Source: Gymnopilus junonius (Eukaryota > Basidiomycota > Agaricomycetes > Agaricales > Galerinaceae). From it: a stretch of 64,000 nt of DNA. This document shows, one piece after another, positions 11,974-26,000 of this stretch (positions are counted from its first letter, which is position 1; each line of letters begins with the position of its first letter). Under the pieces are notes generated by a model, which had not been told where the DNA came from, did no database searches, and saw only the letters and a list, made by a program, of their open reading frames with translations. The stretch spans positions 42,309 to 106,308 of the forward strand of contig JADNYJ010000140.1 in NCBI GenBank assembly GCA_015501075.1, given 5' to 3'. Both the position numbers and the translations under genes were made by a program.

Positions 11974-14900
11974 CCGTGCTCAGTGAATCACGAACCGCTA
12001 CAGTTCTTCTTTAGTAAGGGACCTGGGGTTCGGGGTTCGGCTGGTCTACCCCACATTCACACAGTTAAACCCCGCATTCCTATGATGGCATATTGGCATC
12101 CTCCGTGAGATGTATCAAGCTTCCTGCAACGCGACTGCCAGGCATGAAATCGACCGGAGGCGATGGAAGTTTTTTACTTTACTACTGAGAGTTCCCGTCG
12201 ATTGCACCCCGAAGCATGTGTTTGCCTTTCGGTGCGTTGTTCGCTGCGTGGGTATGAAACTGCCCTGGATTTCAGCCACTTGCCTCATCGATGGCTCGGA
12301 AATCAATTCCTCCGCCAAAAATGGACAGCGGTTCATGAACCTCCTTCATGGACCTGCTTGGCAGAAACGAGATGGGCATTGACGTCGTTCGACCTATATT
12401 TCCCCACAGGATGTCAGTGACGCGATGCCGACAGTCATTTCTATACTACTGTTCTGATTGCTTGGTGCTTTACGACCTTCCTTCATCACTTTCTCCCGAA
12501 TTATACTCTTTCCCCTTCCAGCATTGCTCTAGTCCTCTCACTCGCAATTGAGCAGGGTTGCGCTCCAAAACGTCTTTATCATAGCCTATAGGAAACACCT
12601 TTCGCTCCGAGAAGTTCCCAAGATGTTTCCTACGTCAGATAAAATTATTTCATACAATTGCAGACACGAAGGTAAGTAAAGACCTTAAACTTGGTCAGTA
12701 GAGACTGCTCAAAGCAGTTGATTTGGCCCATCTCAATTCGGCAAATATGCGCCAGTTTTGCTTTCGGTGCCGACAATTATCAATCGAATCAGGTGTCCGG
12801 GGTACAATGCCATATACTATGGGTCTGAAAATTGATTGGATGTGCCGGATGCCGGCTGTAATCAAATGCAATCCACTGCCAACGAAATGAAGACGCTGCA
12901 GACTTACACTTGCCTCCTTCGTAGTCCATTTTGTGGCTCCTTGCCATTTCTCCGCATATTCCCCGCCCTACTGTAGCCTCAAGCATTGACAGGAATGCGG
13001 GACTCCGCTTTTGACTTTACCTCTTGCTTCTCTGGATTCTAGGCCTTACCATAATGCGAGGAACGGCCATCCTCACGTTCAAGGCGCTTTATCGAAATTT
13101 GGTCAATGGTTTTAAATTGCCTTCGTCTCCTGATAGGACGGTATGGAAACGACTTGCATGTCGGGCTGTTTTAGGTACCCCGACTAATTGTTCCAGTCGT
13201 ACCGACTATACACCCTATTTGCGATTTCAGGGTGTACCCATTCTCACAATACTCCACCGATACACATGTTTAAAGTTACCTGCACCCCTCTTCTCTTCTC
13301 GTGAGAACGCGCCATAGCGGATCTTTCTTGATTGTGTCGCCTTGATAAGTTGATTTACTTTACATCCTTGTTCCGATAGTTGACAGAGCTCTGTCACTTC
13401 AGTATATGAAGATCATCGAAGCAGTTTCATATTTCTCCTGGAGTCCTGACGGAGAAGTTCTAAACGCCTCGGAGTCGACAGACTTTCGAGGGTTACTGAT
13501 CTGCTACTCAATGAAATTTATAAGGAGGCGGTCCGATTGTGCTCTGACGTCTGTTCAGTACCTTCATTACCATGGAGTGCCGCCGGGATCTTAGAGGACT
13601 AAAGGCATCCAATTCCGACTAATCCTGAATGCACCGTTCCTCTTTGTGTATATAACTGTGCGAACGTATCTGTGAAACCTGCCTCTGGGAACAGGGCGTG
13701 AAACCATGGTTTTAAATCCTTCCATCATCGTCTTAATAAACACGCTGGTCAGGATATCATGCTTTTTAGGGACCGGGCGGTTCCGCGCCAACTTAACGCT
13801 GCTGGGAAATATCGAGTTTTCTTCTTGTCCATGTTTCTCCCAAGGCTTTTGTTTTTCTTTTGTTTTTTCTCCTCGTTTTCTCGCGCTGTCTGTTATGGTC
13901 GCTACCGACGCTCTTCTTTTTCCTGGTGTCCAAAAAAAATAGGACTACGAAGTGCCAATAGTGAAGAACAGATTTATGTTTTCTAAAGAATTTTCGAACT
14001 CCCATTCTGTGCTGTGTATCCAATGCATTGTCCGCACCAGTTCGTCCAAAGAGTTTGGTCCTACACAGTTCAAACTCGGTTTGAGTTATGGTTTCTATTC
14101 CAGTCAATCTTTTTTTATGTACATTGTCATACGCTTTCCTTTTCGTCGTCCTCTGGACCTTCAAGCATTGACGTGTCAATTATACGGCAATGCGTACCTA
14201 CGGCAAATGGCAATGCCTGTCTGTCAATCTTTTGCCTCAGTCCGATTTTCCGTGCAGTGTTTCTGTTTAGGCACTATGAACGAAGCCCGAATTTTGCGGA
14301 TTATTCCCCTCATCCATACAGCTCTTCTTTCTGAGTACCTTTTGACTGCTGGCTTAGTGTTAAGCAGTCGGACAGTTGTCGTAATTCTGACCAATCATTT
14401 GTAACCGGTTAAAGGAACTTAATGGGCTACCGGAGTCCCTTGCCATGATGATTGTCCATCCCTCGTGTATAGCTGGACATAAATTGACTAACCCCAGCCT
14501 TTTGGCAGTTCTAATAATGATTCCCGCGTAGATTTGCCGCCACTTTGACCTCACACATTTCTGGACAACGCGTAATTAATGAAATGGGTTGACATATCTG
14601 CTGGGACCCGCTCGACTATTCTTGTGTATTTGGATCTTAATAGCAATTACATCCCACAGAATCGAGTTGTCTCTTATTCTGTTAGGAGAGCTTTATAAGC
14701 TGTAAATAGACAAGGATGAGGCATATTGAATGGACACCGTAGTGCGTTGTGAGCCCTCTGATACGGGTCATTGCGCGTTGGAACGATATGGCCATGCGAC
14801 GCACATAACCTTTGTAAGTTTTAGGTTTGAGTTTTGATGCGCTCTACTGCCCCACCTTTATGACCCGACAATATATCTGTGCAAATTGGCTTAGTTGAAA

Positions 14901-17900
14901 ATGGTCCGTCCCGGGGACCATGTACCACCAAAACACATAGCACACTAACGCATAGTAGATATAAAAAATCATAAAGCATACTCTGCATATTATGTACATA
15001 GGCCATAATCTACGATCAGAAATTCCGGTTTCTTTCCAATCGTTAATTCTACTCCCGAGCATCAATCAATCTTCCTAACTGAGATAATCAGAGTTCTCCG
15101 CCTAGCTGCGTCGCTTCAGACCGACGTCAGTCTTTGGCATCTCAATGCATTGATAGTCGATCACTAAAAACCACTCTGGTAACAAAAATGCTGCCTATTG
15201 ACCAGCCATTAACACAGGTTTTTGAATTGAATTAAATTCACAAAATCATAAAACACAGTTGGAACAGAGTGTTTGCGCCTTACATTCGTTTGAGACCTGT
15301 ACTTAGATCTCGTGGCGTCCGTTTCCGTTTTGTCACTGGAAGAACTCAAGATAATACCCCTTTGCCTTTCAATTCATGCCAATTCCCGACTCTACTTTAT
15401 GCATGCCTTACATCATCTCAAGGTCCGAGCCAGCCCAACGATTGCTTTTTAGGATTTTAGGGGCTGTATCTCGCATCACGGCCTCAACTTGGTCCCAGAA
15501 TTATTTATAAGACGGGAAGTTACAATGTCCGGCTGAAATTGTAGCTCATTATCTTTGGTAATAAACGCCTAAGACCAGCATTGTTTTAATTTGTTTGACC
15601 ATCTTATTTCGAGAGAGCGCTTTTTATAATCAATCTGCTGTTTCATTTACGTTACATATTTCACACCCTGAACAGGAGAAAAAAAGGCGATTTGTGTGTT
15701 CTACCCGATCAATGTAAATCAGAGTACCGCTCAGTCCGGTAACTGCACTTTCTTTTAGAACCTGCCAATTGAGGCCTACCAACCCCGCCTTTCCTCCTTC
15801 AGGCGTTCTGCCGTCTCTCTCGGCAGTGTATAACCGGTTTGACTTTGGTTGTCTTGAGCGGCCTCGATACTACTCGCAGATATTTTTCCTGAATAAAAAG
15901 GGTGCCTCGCGGAAACTGTAACGCGCCGATTGAAAGACGCAAGAGTTTCGGTGACTGAGAGGTATATCTCTTCGCCTTTGATGTCGGCTTTGGATTTCAA
16001 TTGAACAAGCTGTCTGAACAGAACAACACGACCTTCGTCAAGTATACTGCACGAATATAAGGGAAGTTCAACACTTTTGTGCTCTCGGACTCGTAATTTT
16101 TCGCATGTTGCCTAGCAAGTGTGAACATGACTACCTCGAAAATATCGGAACCATGCTATAGCCAGTGCAATGCAGGTTTTCTGCAGCTCTGAAGTTCAGA
16201 AAATTCTCTCAGATTATCTCCTTCAGCTAGACGTCCCGTCGTTTTGTGGGATTTTTGTGGGCATCGCCGTGCTGAAAGGTTTCGAAGAGTTGAACTGCTT
16301 ATCGACGCCATTATTCCGAGCCCCTGAACCTGATTTTCGACGTCTTGGACCTCTTTGAGTTCAGTCATAGACTTGGAGGAGGACAATTAGATTGCCTGCA
16401 CATACTTACATGCCATCATCGGCAGTTGAAAATTCCACGCTGAGGGCGCAACGTACGGCATTCACGTTGGAATTCAGACGGTGCCGCAGCCGAGGACGAC
16501 AACAGCTCGGGAAGTAACGTCCGTTATTTCACGCGAACGTCACTTGTGTGCGTAAACAGGGGCGCCGGTGTCATTTATGGCACATTCCACATGTAGTCTA
16601 CTTCAGGAACCTCTTGGAAGAAGTCTTTAGTGCGGGCGCTTAGGGCTTAGGGTAAAATCAGTACATAAGCACTGCCAATTTTTTTGTACATCTAGCCGCA
16701 GTCTAAGCTCACCTATTGGCCACTGTTTTGTAGAACACAGACATTCACGTTCACATTTGAGTCCCATGTCCAAACGTGTGTGTAACTGTCACGAAGGATA
16801 TGGGCATATCAGCTTGCTCTCTTTCATAGCGTTCCCTCAGCCCTGGTATCCACCTGGCTTGGGTATGGAATATGCACAGCGAATCAGACTGCAAAGTTCA
16901 ACGTTCAAGCACCTACCAATATTTTGATAAGACTTCGGTCGTATTATTGGCAAATTGGACTCCAAACCTGTGGCTCGGAAAATGCCAGTGTTTGTGTGGC
17001 GCACCATCATCACTATGACGAATTATAAATGCTAGTTGGACTTTGCCTCTATGTCGCGACGAGTTCGACTACCACGGTATAATAAAAGCTGTCAGACTAG
17101 GAATATCTGAGTTGTTATTGGGCCCAAGAATCCGAAGTGATAACAAGTCCATACAGTACATTGCCAGCCTGGAAACGATGAGGGTTCGGCTCTCATAGCA
17201 ACTATATTCAAGGAAGATTTAAACAAATCACTCAATGGATACCTTAAGAACAGGAAGGCCTAAAGCCCTTGCAGTCCTAATCCAACTCCTGCATTTACGG
17301 ACATCCCAGGCATCGCATGGCCATCCAGCGCAATCAGCTGAAAGTTTTCCATGGGTATTCTTTCCGACAGAGTCATTTTGAGCACGCTCGTATGCCCAGA
17401 CAATGAGACTGAGCGTGAGTACGTCCAGGTATTAAAGGAGTTACCGGTGAATTTGAATTACTCCCCGTGGGGGAGTATTAAGCGACAAAATGGTAATTTG
17501 AAATAACGAGCTCGGGCGTTCGCGCCTTTTTCCTCAACAACAGTCTAGACGATCTTAATGGGTTTTAAGTGACGGTGTCACTTAAGTTGTGAAGCTCAGG
17601 TTCGTACAGTGGCCGACGCCCGAAAACCGCGTGTCGTCTATGCAAAAAATTGGGTAGCGATGATATTTTAGTCAGTGTGAAAGTTCAATTTGCTTGCTTG
17701 ATGACTCATGTATCGGTTAGATACTGAGTGCGACCGTACTTACTGGAAAATCTAAGGATATATGTAGGGTAAATAAACTACCACGGAACGGTAACGAAGC
17801 TGCAATCTATGCAGTTGTAGAGAAAACATCAGGCCGAGTAGGTATGTACTTCTTTAAGTTTGATTGTGGAAGAAGCGACACAGAAGGGGGAAAGCTTGAG

Positions 17901-19874
17901 GAGAAAGAGAGGTACAAAGAGGCTTCGAAGAATTAGATTTAAGCCTTATTTCTGGACATCGGGTTCCTGGTGGCTCTTAGCGGTCTTAAGCTCCGTACAC
18001 AAAGGATGGGTCGTTCGACGACCCCGGACAATAGGCTCAAATGTCGGATCCCAAAATACCCAAAATTTCGGTTTTCTGTCCGTACCGATTTTCAAAAATT
18101 TTGTCCCGTTTATACTCTGGCCTAAGTGAATTTTCGAGATCCTGTCCGGACTAGGGATCCGGCCCTAAAATCCCTAAATTTGGTCCGAAAACCGGTTTTT
18201 ATGCATTTTCACGCATTTCAGAACTCTGGGGACGTCCTCCGACTACGAGATTGCGAGATGGTGCAAAAAAAATAAGTAGGGAAAGTGATCCAGTCAGACT
18301 CTCGGAAGGGTAGAGGGTTGCAAAGGTCGATGCTTTCATTTGTCATTGAGGGTATTGTATGAGTCAAGGACCTTGCAATGCGGTCCGACGTAGGCATGGA
18401 GATAATTTTCAAATTCAGCTATATTACGAAGGAAAAAAATGAAGATCTAAACAAGTAAAATAATGACATAGTCAAGCCTCGAGCAAACGAGCTCAAGACT
18501 TCAGCGCACAACTCTCACTTACCATTGGGATATCTGTCCGTTTTGGGATGTGGCCTACGAGAATATGACAGCTGGTGTCCGTACTCTGGATCCGACCTCA
18601 CACCCTCCACCCTATGATTTCTGTCCATTTTTCCTATTGTCCGGGGTCCTCTTGGCGGTCCGTGCAACGTCGCCTTACTTTGGGTAGGTGGAACGGGTTT
18701 TATCGGTTTTAATATTAGAGTCGTCTTCCCGACGAATGCGACAATCGGAAAGAATTTTAGATGTTACTGAGCTGTAAATCGTTATATCCGCGCGCGAGTG
18801 ATTGCACTTTCCTTGTGCGCCTTTCCCCGCACTCAGACTCCGCAATATCCATATAAAGGGAATAAATCTCAGGCGTATTTGAAATTGAGAGACTATATGT
18901 GGGAGAAATTGATTCCACAATGCAAACTTTAAACCCTGTATGAGCGGCTAGTCCGGCCGTCGGGTGAGTGATAAAAATCTAGTATGTCGCTGCGCTCAAA
19001 GAGGTTTGGAAGCGCAGAACTTGGGGTATAACTATGATACAACTGCTAACGAAGGTGCGTGAGACGACGAACGTTCGGGTGAGCTCATAAACGACGTAAG
19101 AAAATACGTAGTCTATTTCTGCCGTAGCAAGATTGGTATGCTGGTCGAATTGAAATGTCACTGCAGCATTGGGCGAGTTATTATAAGATGGGCTGCTGCG
19201 TTGGCTTGATTTCGTAAACGAGTATCGTGGCGGGCCGGGATAGCCGAGACCGGAAAAAGAAGAAGGGCTGGGCGGACGCGAACATTGGCATGAAAGGAAC
19301 ACTTATGCATGAAGTGCGGGTACAAAACGTGCATGGCGGACTGTACAATGCGGGGAAGGAAGTGTGAAAAGTGGGGAAGGAAGGAAGAGGGGAGAAGAAG
19401 GACGCAAAGGAGGGAAATGGATGGGCCAAGGATAGAAATGGATCTGGGATGCAGGTCCAGGGGTCTTGATTCCTGCACAGAAAGCGGAAGCGAACTGGCT
19501 CGGATGACGAAAGGTGGGTTACTAGCCGGACCAATAGGATTGAGAAGATGGCCAAGCGAACCTCGAATTCAGGTTCCGGCACTGTGGCAGGCTGAGGAAT
19601 TCGATGGACAGATTGATGGCTGTAAGGATGGGGAGAATACTAAATCTACCTGCCTACCTGCATCTTAGATTCGTGTGGAAGGAAGTTATATAAAATATTA
19701 CACATAAGCATAACGTTGAAGGAGGGAGGATCTGTAGAGGACGCTATAGTCGATTCCTGATTCATATTGGAGGTGAATAACCGATCAGGTTCATACAAAT
19801 CACCAAGCTACCTCCTTTGCACTTTACATCTCTGCATCCCTTCCCCTCCCTTTTCCTCCTTCTGCAACCAACTG
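11974..19874. other. Gene-poor region of about 7.9 kb
   Basis: No open frame here shows a recognisable domain, a run of compatible splice signals or coding-like composition. There are pyrimidine-rich stretches (about 13.8-13.9 kb) and many short Pu/Py-biased segments. From 17.98 to 18.65 kb lies a repeat-like segment (annotated separately). The last about 500 bases before 19875, rich in purine runs, are the likely promoter and 5' leader of the bHLH gene. The region may hold non-coding RNA or decayed transposons, neither of which I can show. Confidence 0.45.
18020..18648. repeat. MITE-like element bounded by 16-bp inverted repeats
   Basis: The 16-base sequence GACCCCGGACAATAGG at 18020-18035 recurs exactly inverted at 18633-18648. 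Just inside, GTCGGATCC (about 18041) also recurs inverted near 18589, so the match extends past the core with an indel. The left part holds two degenerate copies of a block built from GGATCC, CCCTAAAAT-like and CGGTTTT words. No open frame lies inside and no target-site duplication is evident, so the exact ends are uncertain. Confidence 0.4.
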
Positions 19875-22800
19875 ATGTCCTTCTTCAATCAATCCAACTC
19901 TCCCTATAAACCACAAGTACGCCAGGAAGGCTTCTCTCCTACTCTCGCAACGAACACCAACGCGAACCCATCGGCCCCTGACACAGACAACCATTCTCCT
20001 GTTCCTTCCCCGCAAGGCGCCTTTAACGACATCTTTTCTATGCCCGCACACACTTTTCTGGCCGATAAGTCTGTGTCTTCTTTCTTTCCCTTGCTCCTTT
20101 AATTCCCGACTGCCGTCCTCATTTATTCTGAGCTTCAATTTCATGTTTTTTTTTTCGCGTTCGAGCCCCTGAACTGACCCTTATCTCTGTTCTTTGCAAT
20201 CTTTCACCTCCACAGTACTTCTAACGGGCCCGGCACTGGCACTTCAAGCAGCTCCCACCACCAGAACCACCACAACCCACGCAAGTACCCCTCTTCGTCT
20301 TCCTCCTCAGACCCCACAATGGACTTTGGGGATGAACTTGCATCACTCATGGGGGACCGATCGCCTACCGCTGGGCCTCATGGTCAAGGGCACTTGCAGC
20401 GGGGCAGTTCTCAACAATACGAAGAGCGATATGGACCAGGGTCAACGCACAACATTTTCGACATCTCGGCACCAACGTCCATCAACAACAACAACGGCAA
20501 TAACCTGAATGGCGCACACCCATCCAGCGTCTCTTCCACAACTTCCACCACAGGTTTCGGGGCTAATGGTGCAGGTTCAACGCCCTCATCGTTGCATTCA
20601 GAATATCACCCCCACCATGCTCCCCCTGGCTTTAACTCAACTCTTCCTGCGCTTAACTCATCAATGCGTTATGAGCCCCACGCGGGGTCTCCGATCAACG
20701 CCCCTCCATCAGCATTTCACAATTTCAATGTCCCAGGTGGTGCGGGGGCGGGGCTGAACAGGCACACACCATCCCCTATTCACTCGCATTCAATGCACTC
20801 CCCCATCCTTGGAGGCAATTCTGGTGGAATGGGTCACCATCATTCTCACAGCCATGGTGGGCATGTCTCGCGTTCTCGGTCGAGATCAAGGCCGCCTACA
20901 GGAGGGGCTACTTCTTCATCTGCCTCTAATTCAAATGGGAACAATTCGACGGGAAATAATGCCGGTGGAATTGGTCCTGCTAGGACTACGAGGGCAAGGA
21001 GGAACAACAGCGTTAGTGGGACTTCTCCACCACCATTTGGACATCATGGGCATCATGGCCGACCTCATGCGATCGTTATACCTGGCTCTACCAGGGGCCA
21101 GAGCGGAAACGGGCAAGGACCAGGCTGGTTTGGCGCGGTTAGCGGTCAAAGCTCGTGAGTGCCCCCTCCTTTTTTTCTCTTGCCCTTCTTTTGCTTTTTT
21201 CCTGCGTGCATATGCCTATGCCTATATGCACATATTCGTGCTCTTTATTGCGCCTATATGCTACAAAATAGTGCATACATTCACTCTTTCTTGTCTTCTC
21301 AACATCGTATGAGAAGAAATCCCTGATTATGCCCAGCTTCTTACTGCACTTCTTTTACGTCTTACCTCATGAAACTGGGCATACATTCACTATGCCTTAT
21401 CTTATCCCGTCCCTCCTTCTTCACAATCTAGACGCTAACGGCATATATGCAGTGCCTCCGAATATTCTCTTCCGACGCCCGCTGATACTCATCCACTTTC
21501 CCACTCTCTTTCCCACTCGCACCACCAATATACTCCCTTCTCGTTGTCTGACGGCAACGGCAGCAACTCTGAAAACAACGGCGGCAACGGAGGGATGCAC
21601 CCAAGTTTACCCCCCGTCTCCTCCCTACACTCCCCACTCCATCTGCCGTACCATAACACGTCTTCCAACAATAGCAACATGTCAGTTCCCGGTGGCGGCG
21701 GCATTGGCATTCCCAAGTCTCCATTGGAATTTTCCTTGAATGCTGGCATACCGAAATCGCCGTCTCTCATGGATTACGGCCTCTCAAATTTCGGCGGTAA
21801 TCCAGGGTCATACGGAATGACTCCCCCGAGTTCTATACCTTCCATGGGCAACATGGGCATGGGTGTCGGGATGAACAACATGAATATGGGCATGGGCATG
21901 GCCCAGTCCCCAATGTTGTCTTCCAGCATGGGAGTCGGCGTCAGCAGTCTCAGCAATGGGCTGGGCGGGCGAGGCGTCGGCATGCTGGCTTCTTCACCTC
22001 CGGGAGGCTCCATATTGAGTTCTTCCCTGCCCAGTGCTGGGTTGAACTCGCCCAGCTCCACTGTTACAGGGTCTATTCCCGCGTCCGGGACTGGCGCGGG
22101 TGCTGGTGCATCTGGGACAAATGCTTCTAGTACCACTGCGCCCACGGGGGACAAGCAGAGCTTGCTTGCCAACGAGAAGAGACGGAGGAGAAGGGAGAGC
22201 CACAACGCCGTTGAGAGGAGGCGAAGAGACAACATCAATGAGAAGATTAGCGAGCTTGCGACCCTCATTCCTGAATGTATGTTGGACGGAAGTGGGGCGG
22301 GAAGTGGGGCGGGTAGTGGGACTGGCGGTGGTCAGTATTTTTTATTCTTTACTTTTTGGGCCCTCCGTTGATGGTTATATGCTATAGCTTCACCTTCAGC
22401 CCTAGCAGCTTCTCCAGGTTTAGTCGACCCCGCTGACCCTCTTCTGCCGTCAGCGACTCCAGAAAAGAAGGACAGTGTCAAAGAAGAGGGACAAGATGAA
22501 GGAGGTGTGGTCAAGGCTAACAAGGGTATGATTCTCAGAAAGAGTGTGGAGTACATCAGGTGGGCAGCAGTGTCTCACCTTTAGTTTTCTGGATTCCAAA
22601 CGGTGTGTTGTCTAGGTACCTCCAGCAACTTGTCACTGCGCAAGGCGCACGGAACCGTGAACTCGAGCAAGAACTAAAAGCCTACCGTGGGGGTTCCAGC
22701 GGGGCACCCTCCGAGACAGGTGATTCCACCTCCTCCAACCTCAAGAAGGACCTCTCCAGTCCCTCTCCTTCCGCCGACAAAGACCTCAACCATCTGGGTA

Positions 22801-23066
22801 ATGGTGATGATCATGACCATGATATGATGTTACACGACGGCTCCAACATGGATTTTTCCATGATGGGAGGATACGGCAGCAATGCTGGCGGAATGTTACC
22901 CAGTATGCCTGAGGGTGACGACGAGGACGACCATGGCGGTGAAGGAGAGGAAGGTATGGATATTGATGGTGGAAAGGAGAGGAGAGAGGGCGGACGCGTG
23001 GCGTCAGATCTCGCACGAATGGCGGTGCAAATGGGAATGGGTTCCATCATCCTCCACATGGGTTGA
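19875..23066 (+). CDS. bHLH transcription factor with very long loop
   Basis: This is a nuclear DNA-binding regulator of about 877 residues as read. Exons: 19875-20068, 20216-21154, 21453-22330, 22388-22559 and 22616-23066. The first about 650 residues are low-complexity (Ser, Asn, Gly, His, Met). The basic region (KRRRRRESHNAVERRRRDN) carries the His-Glu-Arg set of class B factors, which bind CACGTG E-boxes. Helix 1 runs NINEKISELATLIPE; helix 2 begins KANKGMILRKSVEYIRYLQQL and continues into a short heptad-like segment. The loop between the helices is about 64 residues and contains intron 3. Near 22990 the better coding frame shifts by one base: the alternative frame reads on to GLKEEIPDEDVNNLG and ends in MVGMQA at about 23143. 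The annotated C-terminus may therefore be wrong. Confidence 0.87.
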
Positions 23067-26000
23067 AAGAGGAGATACCAGATGAAGACGTTAACAATCT
23101 GGGAGCATTCGGAGGACTCACTATGGTTGGAATGCAAGCTTGAGAGCTTCGTTCCTCTGGAGCTGGAAGGATGGGCCTGTCACTCGCGCCGCGGATAACG
23201 TTGAGTGCGGCCCCACGTGATATTCGTGTCACACAAAACTGCGATGTGGCAACAATTCAAAATCATCCTTCTACCTATGCCGCATATATGCACTCTGGGT
23301 ATCACTTTCGTTGTCGGAAAGTGCATATATTATACCCCTTCCCCCCTCCACTTCACACCTGTTTTCCCTACTCGGTGTCATGCCTTTCTATTTTCTCCTC
23401 TCTGGGGCTCTCAATCGACCCTCACAGCCACGCTGAAGAAACGACTATAACGGGGACCTCAAAATATTTATATATGCGCTCCTATCTCTCCCATGCCTCT
23501 TACGATTCTCAATTTCTGTCCCGTGCTCTTTCTTCCTGTTTTCAAACCAGTGTATCCATACAGCCCTATCAAACGGATTATCGATGATTAAAATGACGAG
23601 AACCATTTTGGCTTTGGCTGGCGAACGTCTCGACGCTGCTGCTCCATACGCCCCTGTATGTCATCGTCGCTCTGGATTTGGTTCATCCCCTCTCTTTGGA
23701 ACTATTCTCTACCACATAGGACCCTTCTCTTTCATGATACCCTGTCATCACCACTCTTATATGCTGCCAATTTTCGTTTATCCATGTATCGTCTATTCTC
23801 CGCCTCTTTCATGTCCAAAAGCTGTGGCCTCAGTCAAAATCTTCCACCTTCGCCTGTGATCCTTTTAGTTGCGGATACCGGACCAGACAAAAATTGCCCA
23901 CTCCTGGACTGGATATGGACGGAAAAAAGGGTGCTAAAACTCCTTGAAAGAAAGAAACACTTGTATCATATTTGACTCGTTATTTCAGCATCTCGTTTCT
24001 TACCTTGTCTTCGCTTCGATTTCTCTCATCTTCTATTTGGTATTTTTCTTTTTCTTTTCTGCCCTGTTCTGATTGTATACTTTTCAATTCTTCAATGCAG
24101 TGTATTACAATCAGCTTAGTTTATCATGCTGCATTCGGTATAAAATATATCAATGAATCAAATCATATATTTGCCATGAGGGACAATTCGACTAGTGCGA
24201 TGAGTTTCTATATCGTTTCCATATCGGCTTTCCCGGGACATCTTTGGTGATGCTTTGGCGTATGTGCATTAGTGGTCAGTCAAACGGAGATCGGCTTCAG
24301 GACATCAAAAGCGTTATCGCCGTTGGCGCTTATCAGACTCGGAACAAACTGACGCCTTCGCGTGTAGTTAAACAGCATAGCTTAGCGACTCTAGCGATGA
24401 CAAATCTGCTTATTTCTTTGCCTTTCATTTAGTAGAGAAGATTAAACTCGCTACCCCGGCCATGGTTTGGGGCGTGTGATAGCGGCCAGGGTCCATTCCC
24501 ATCGCTCCTCTCGCTCAGTCGTCGATAACAACCTGTAGATGCAGCCACGGCAAAGATAGTGGTAAGTCAGTTTATAACCTTCTTCCTTAGTTAACCGCTC
24601 AGATTCAGACTGATTTTCTTGAACTGTGTCGATGAGGGCCTCCCGTCTATGGGATAATGTCAACATTTTCAAAGCATAAAAATTGAAGACTGGCGCAAAG
24701 GTAAGAATGGCATATAGCACGGCCGTTAACCCATATATCCGCATCTGATTTAGTCTTATTCGATCCTTTGATTATGTCTTAGAGGAATTCTTAGCAAAAA
24801 TACTATTGAAAATTATCGAGGGTCTAAAACTCAAAGACTTTTGTTAGCGAGTGACTCATTTACCTGCTTGCTAAGGCAGAGACCTTGCACAGGCGTCGGC
24901 ATATCTGTTCCTTTCAATAGCATTTCTCTCCTTTTATCAGCAGCCACAGTGTAACATACACGTAGCTGTTATCAGCACATTAGCTATCGACTGCGGAACA
25001 AGAATTGTGGGCCATCAGACGCACAATGCTCCTATGGCACTCGGTGTAGGACAGATTCGTGGCAAATTGATACATATCTTACATACATACACCCATGATA
25101 CAAGGCAACTCCTGACCAGAGAGTTCAATATAGTCCATATAGGTCTAGCCCAAGACTTAGGAGGGCGCGAAAGACATGCAGACGATTGTTCGAAAGCATG
25201 AGAATGATAGTCCACAATGCTTCGGACCTTAACGTTCATTGAAGGATAAGAATAAAAGAGGTCATAATACCGGGGATGCGTATGATCTACATTCTGGGCG
25301 TACAAGGGCCTACGATGATATTCAGAACGTCATGGTAAATAGGAAGAAATGTACACATGGACATAAGACGTGGAATCACCGAAGGACTTCGTAATGATGC
25401 TGCACTAAATATATACGAAGCCATGAAGAATTGTAGCTTTTGATTCACCCCAACTACCAGGCTCTAGAATTAGGCGACTTGATTCGATGACTTGTTTAGG
25501 TCACGTCCATGTATTGATTCCTCATTACGCGGATCTTTGTGGTTTGAGCAAACGCTTCTGTAGAATTTATAAATTTAACCGAGCATTTACCGCTTTCTAC
25601 GCCGCGGCGAAAGCCCACTAGGTACAACAAATTACTACGTACCTAAACATATACCTGCCCCTAAGTCCTTCCCAAATTACTGGGTCGAATTGTTGATGCT
25701 TCAAAGGCGATTCAGATGTGGTTCAAGGGTGTAATATACAGCGTTGCCTTAAAGTAAATTGCTCTCTGTCTCGTCGGCTTGGCATATGATAATGAGATAG
25801 GGATGATGATGGCCATATGTAGAAGATGAATTAGATCACTTATTATAGAGTAAATTGTCGCCTTTTGTATATGAGCCCGAGATTTTCGATGGAGATGGAT
25901 ATATGTGGTTGAATAGTACCGATGTCAACCGCCCGGATTGTGGGATTGATCAATCATATCCGTCCTTACGAAGGGTATGGCAGACGCCGCTCCCAGAGGG

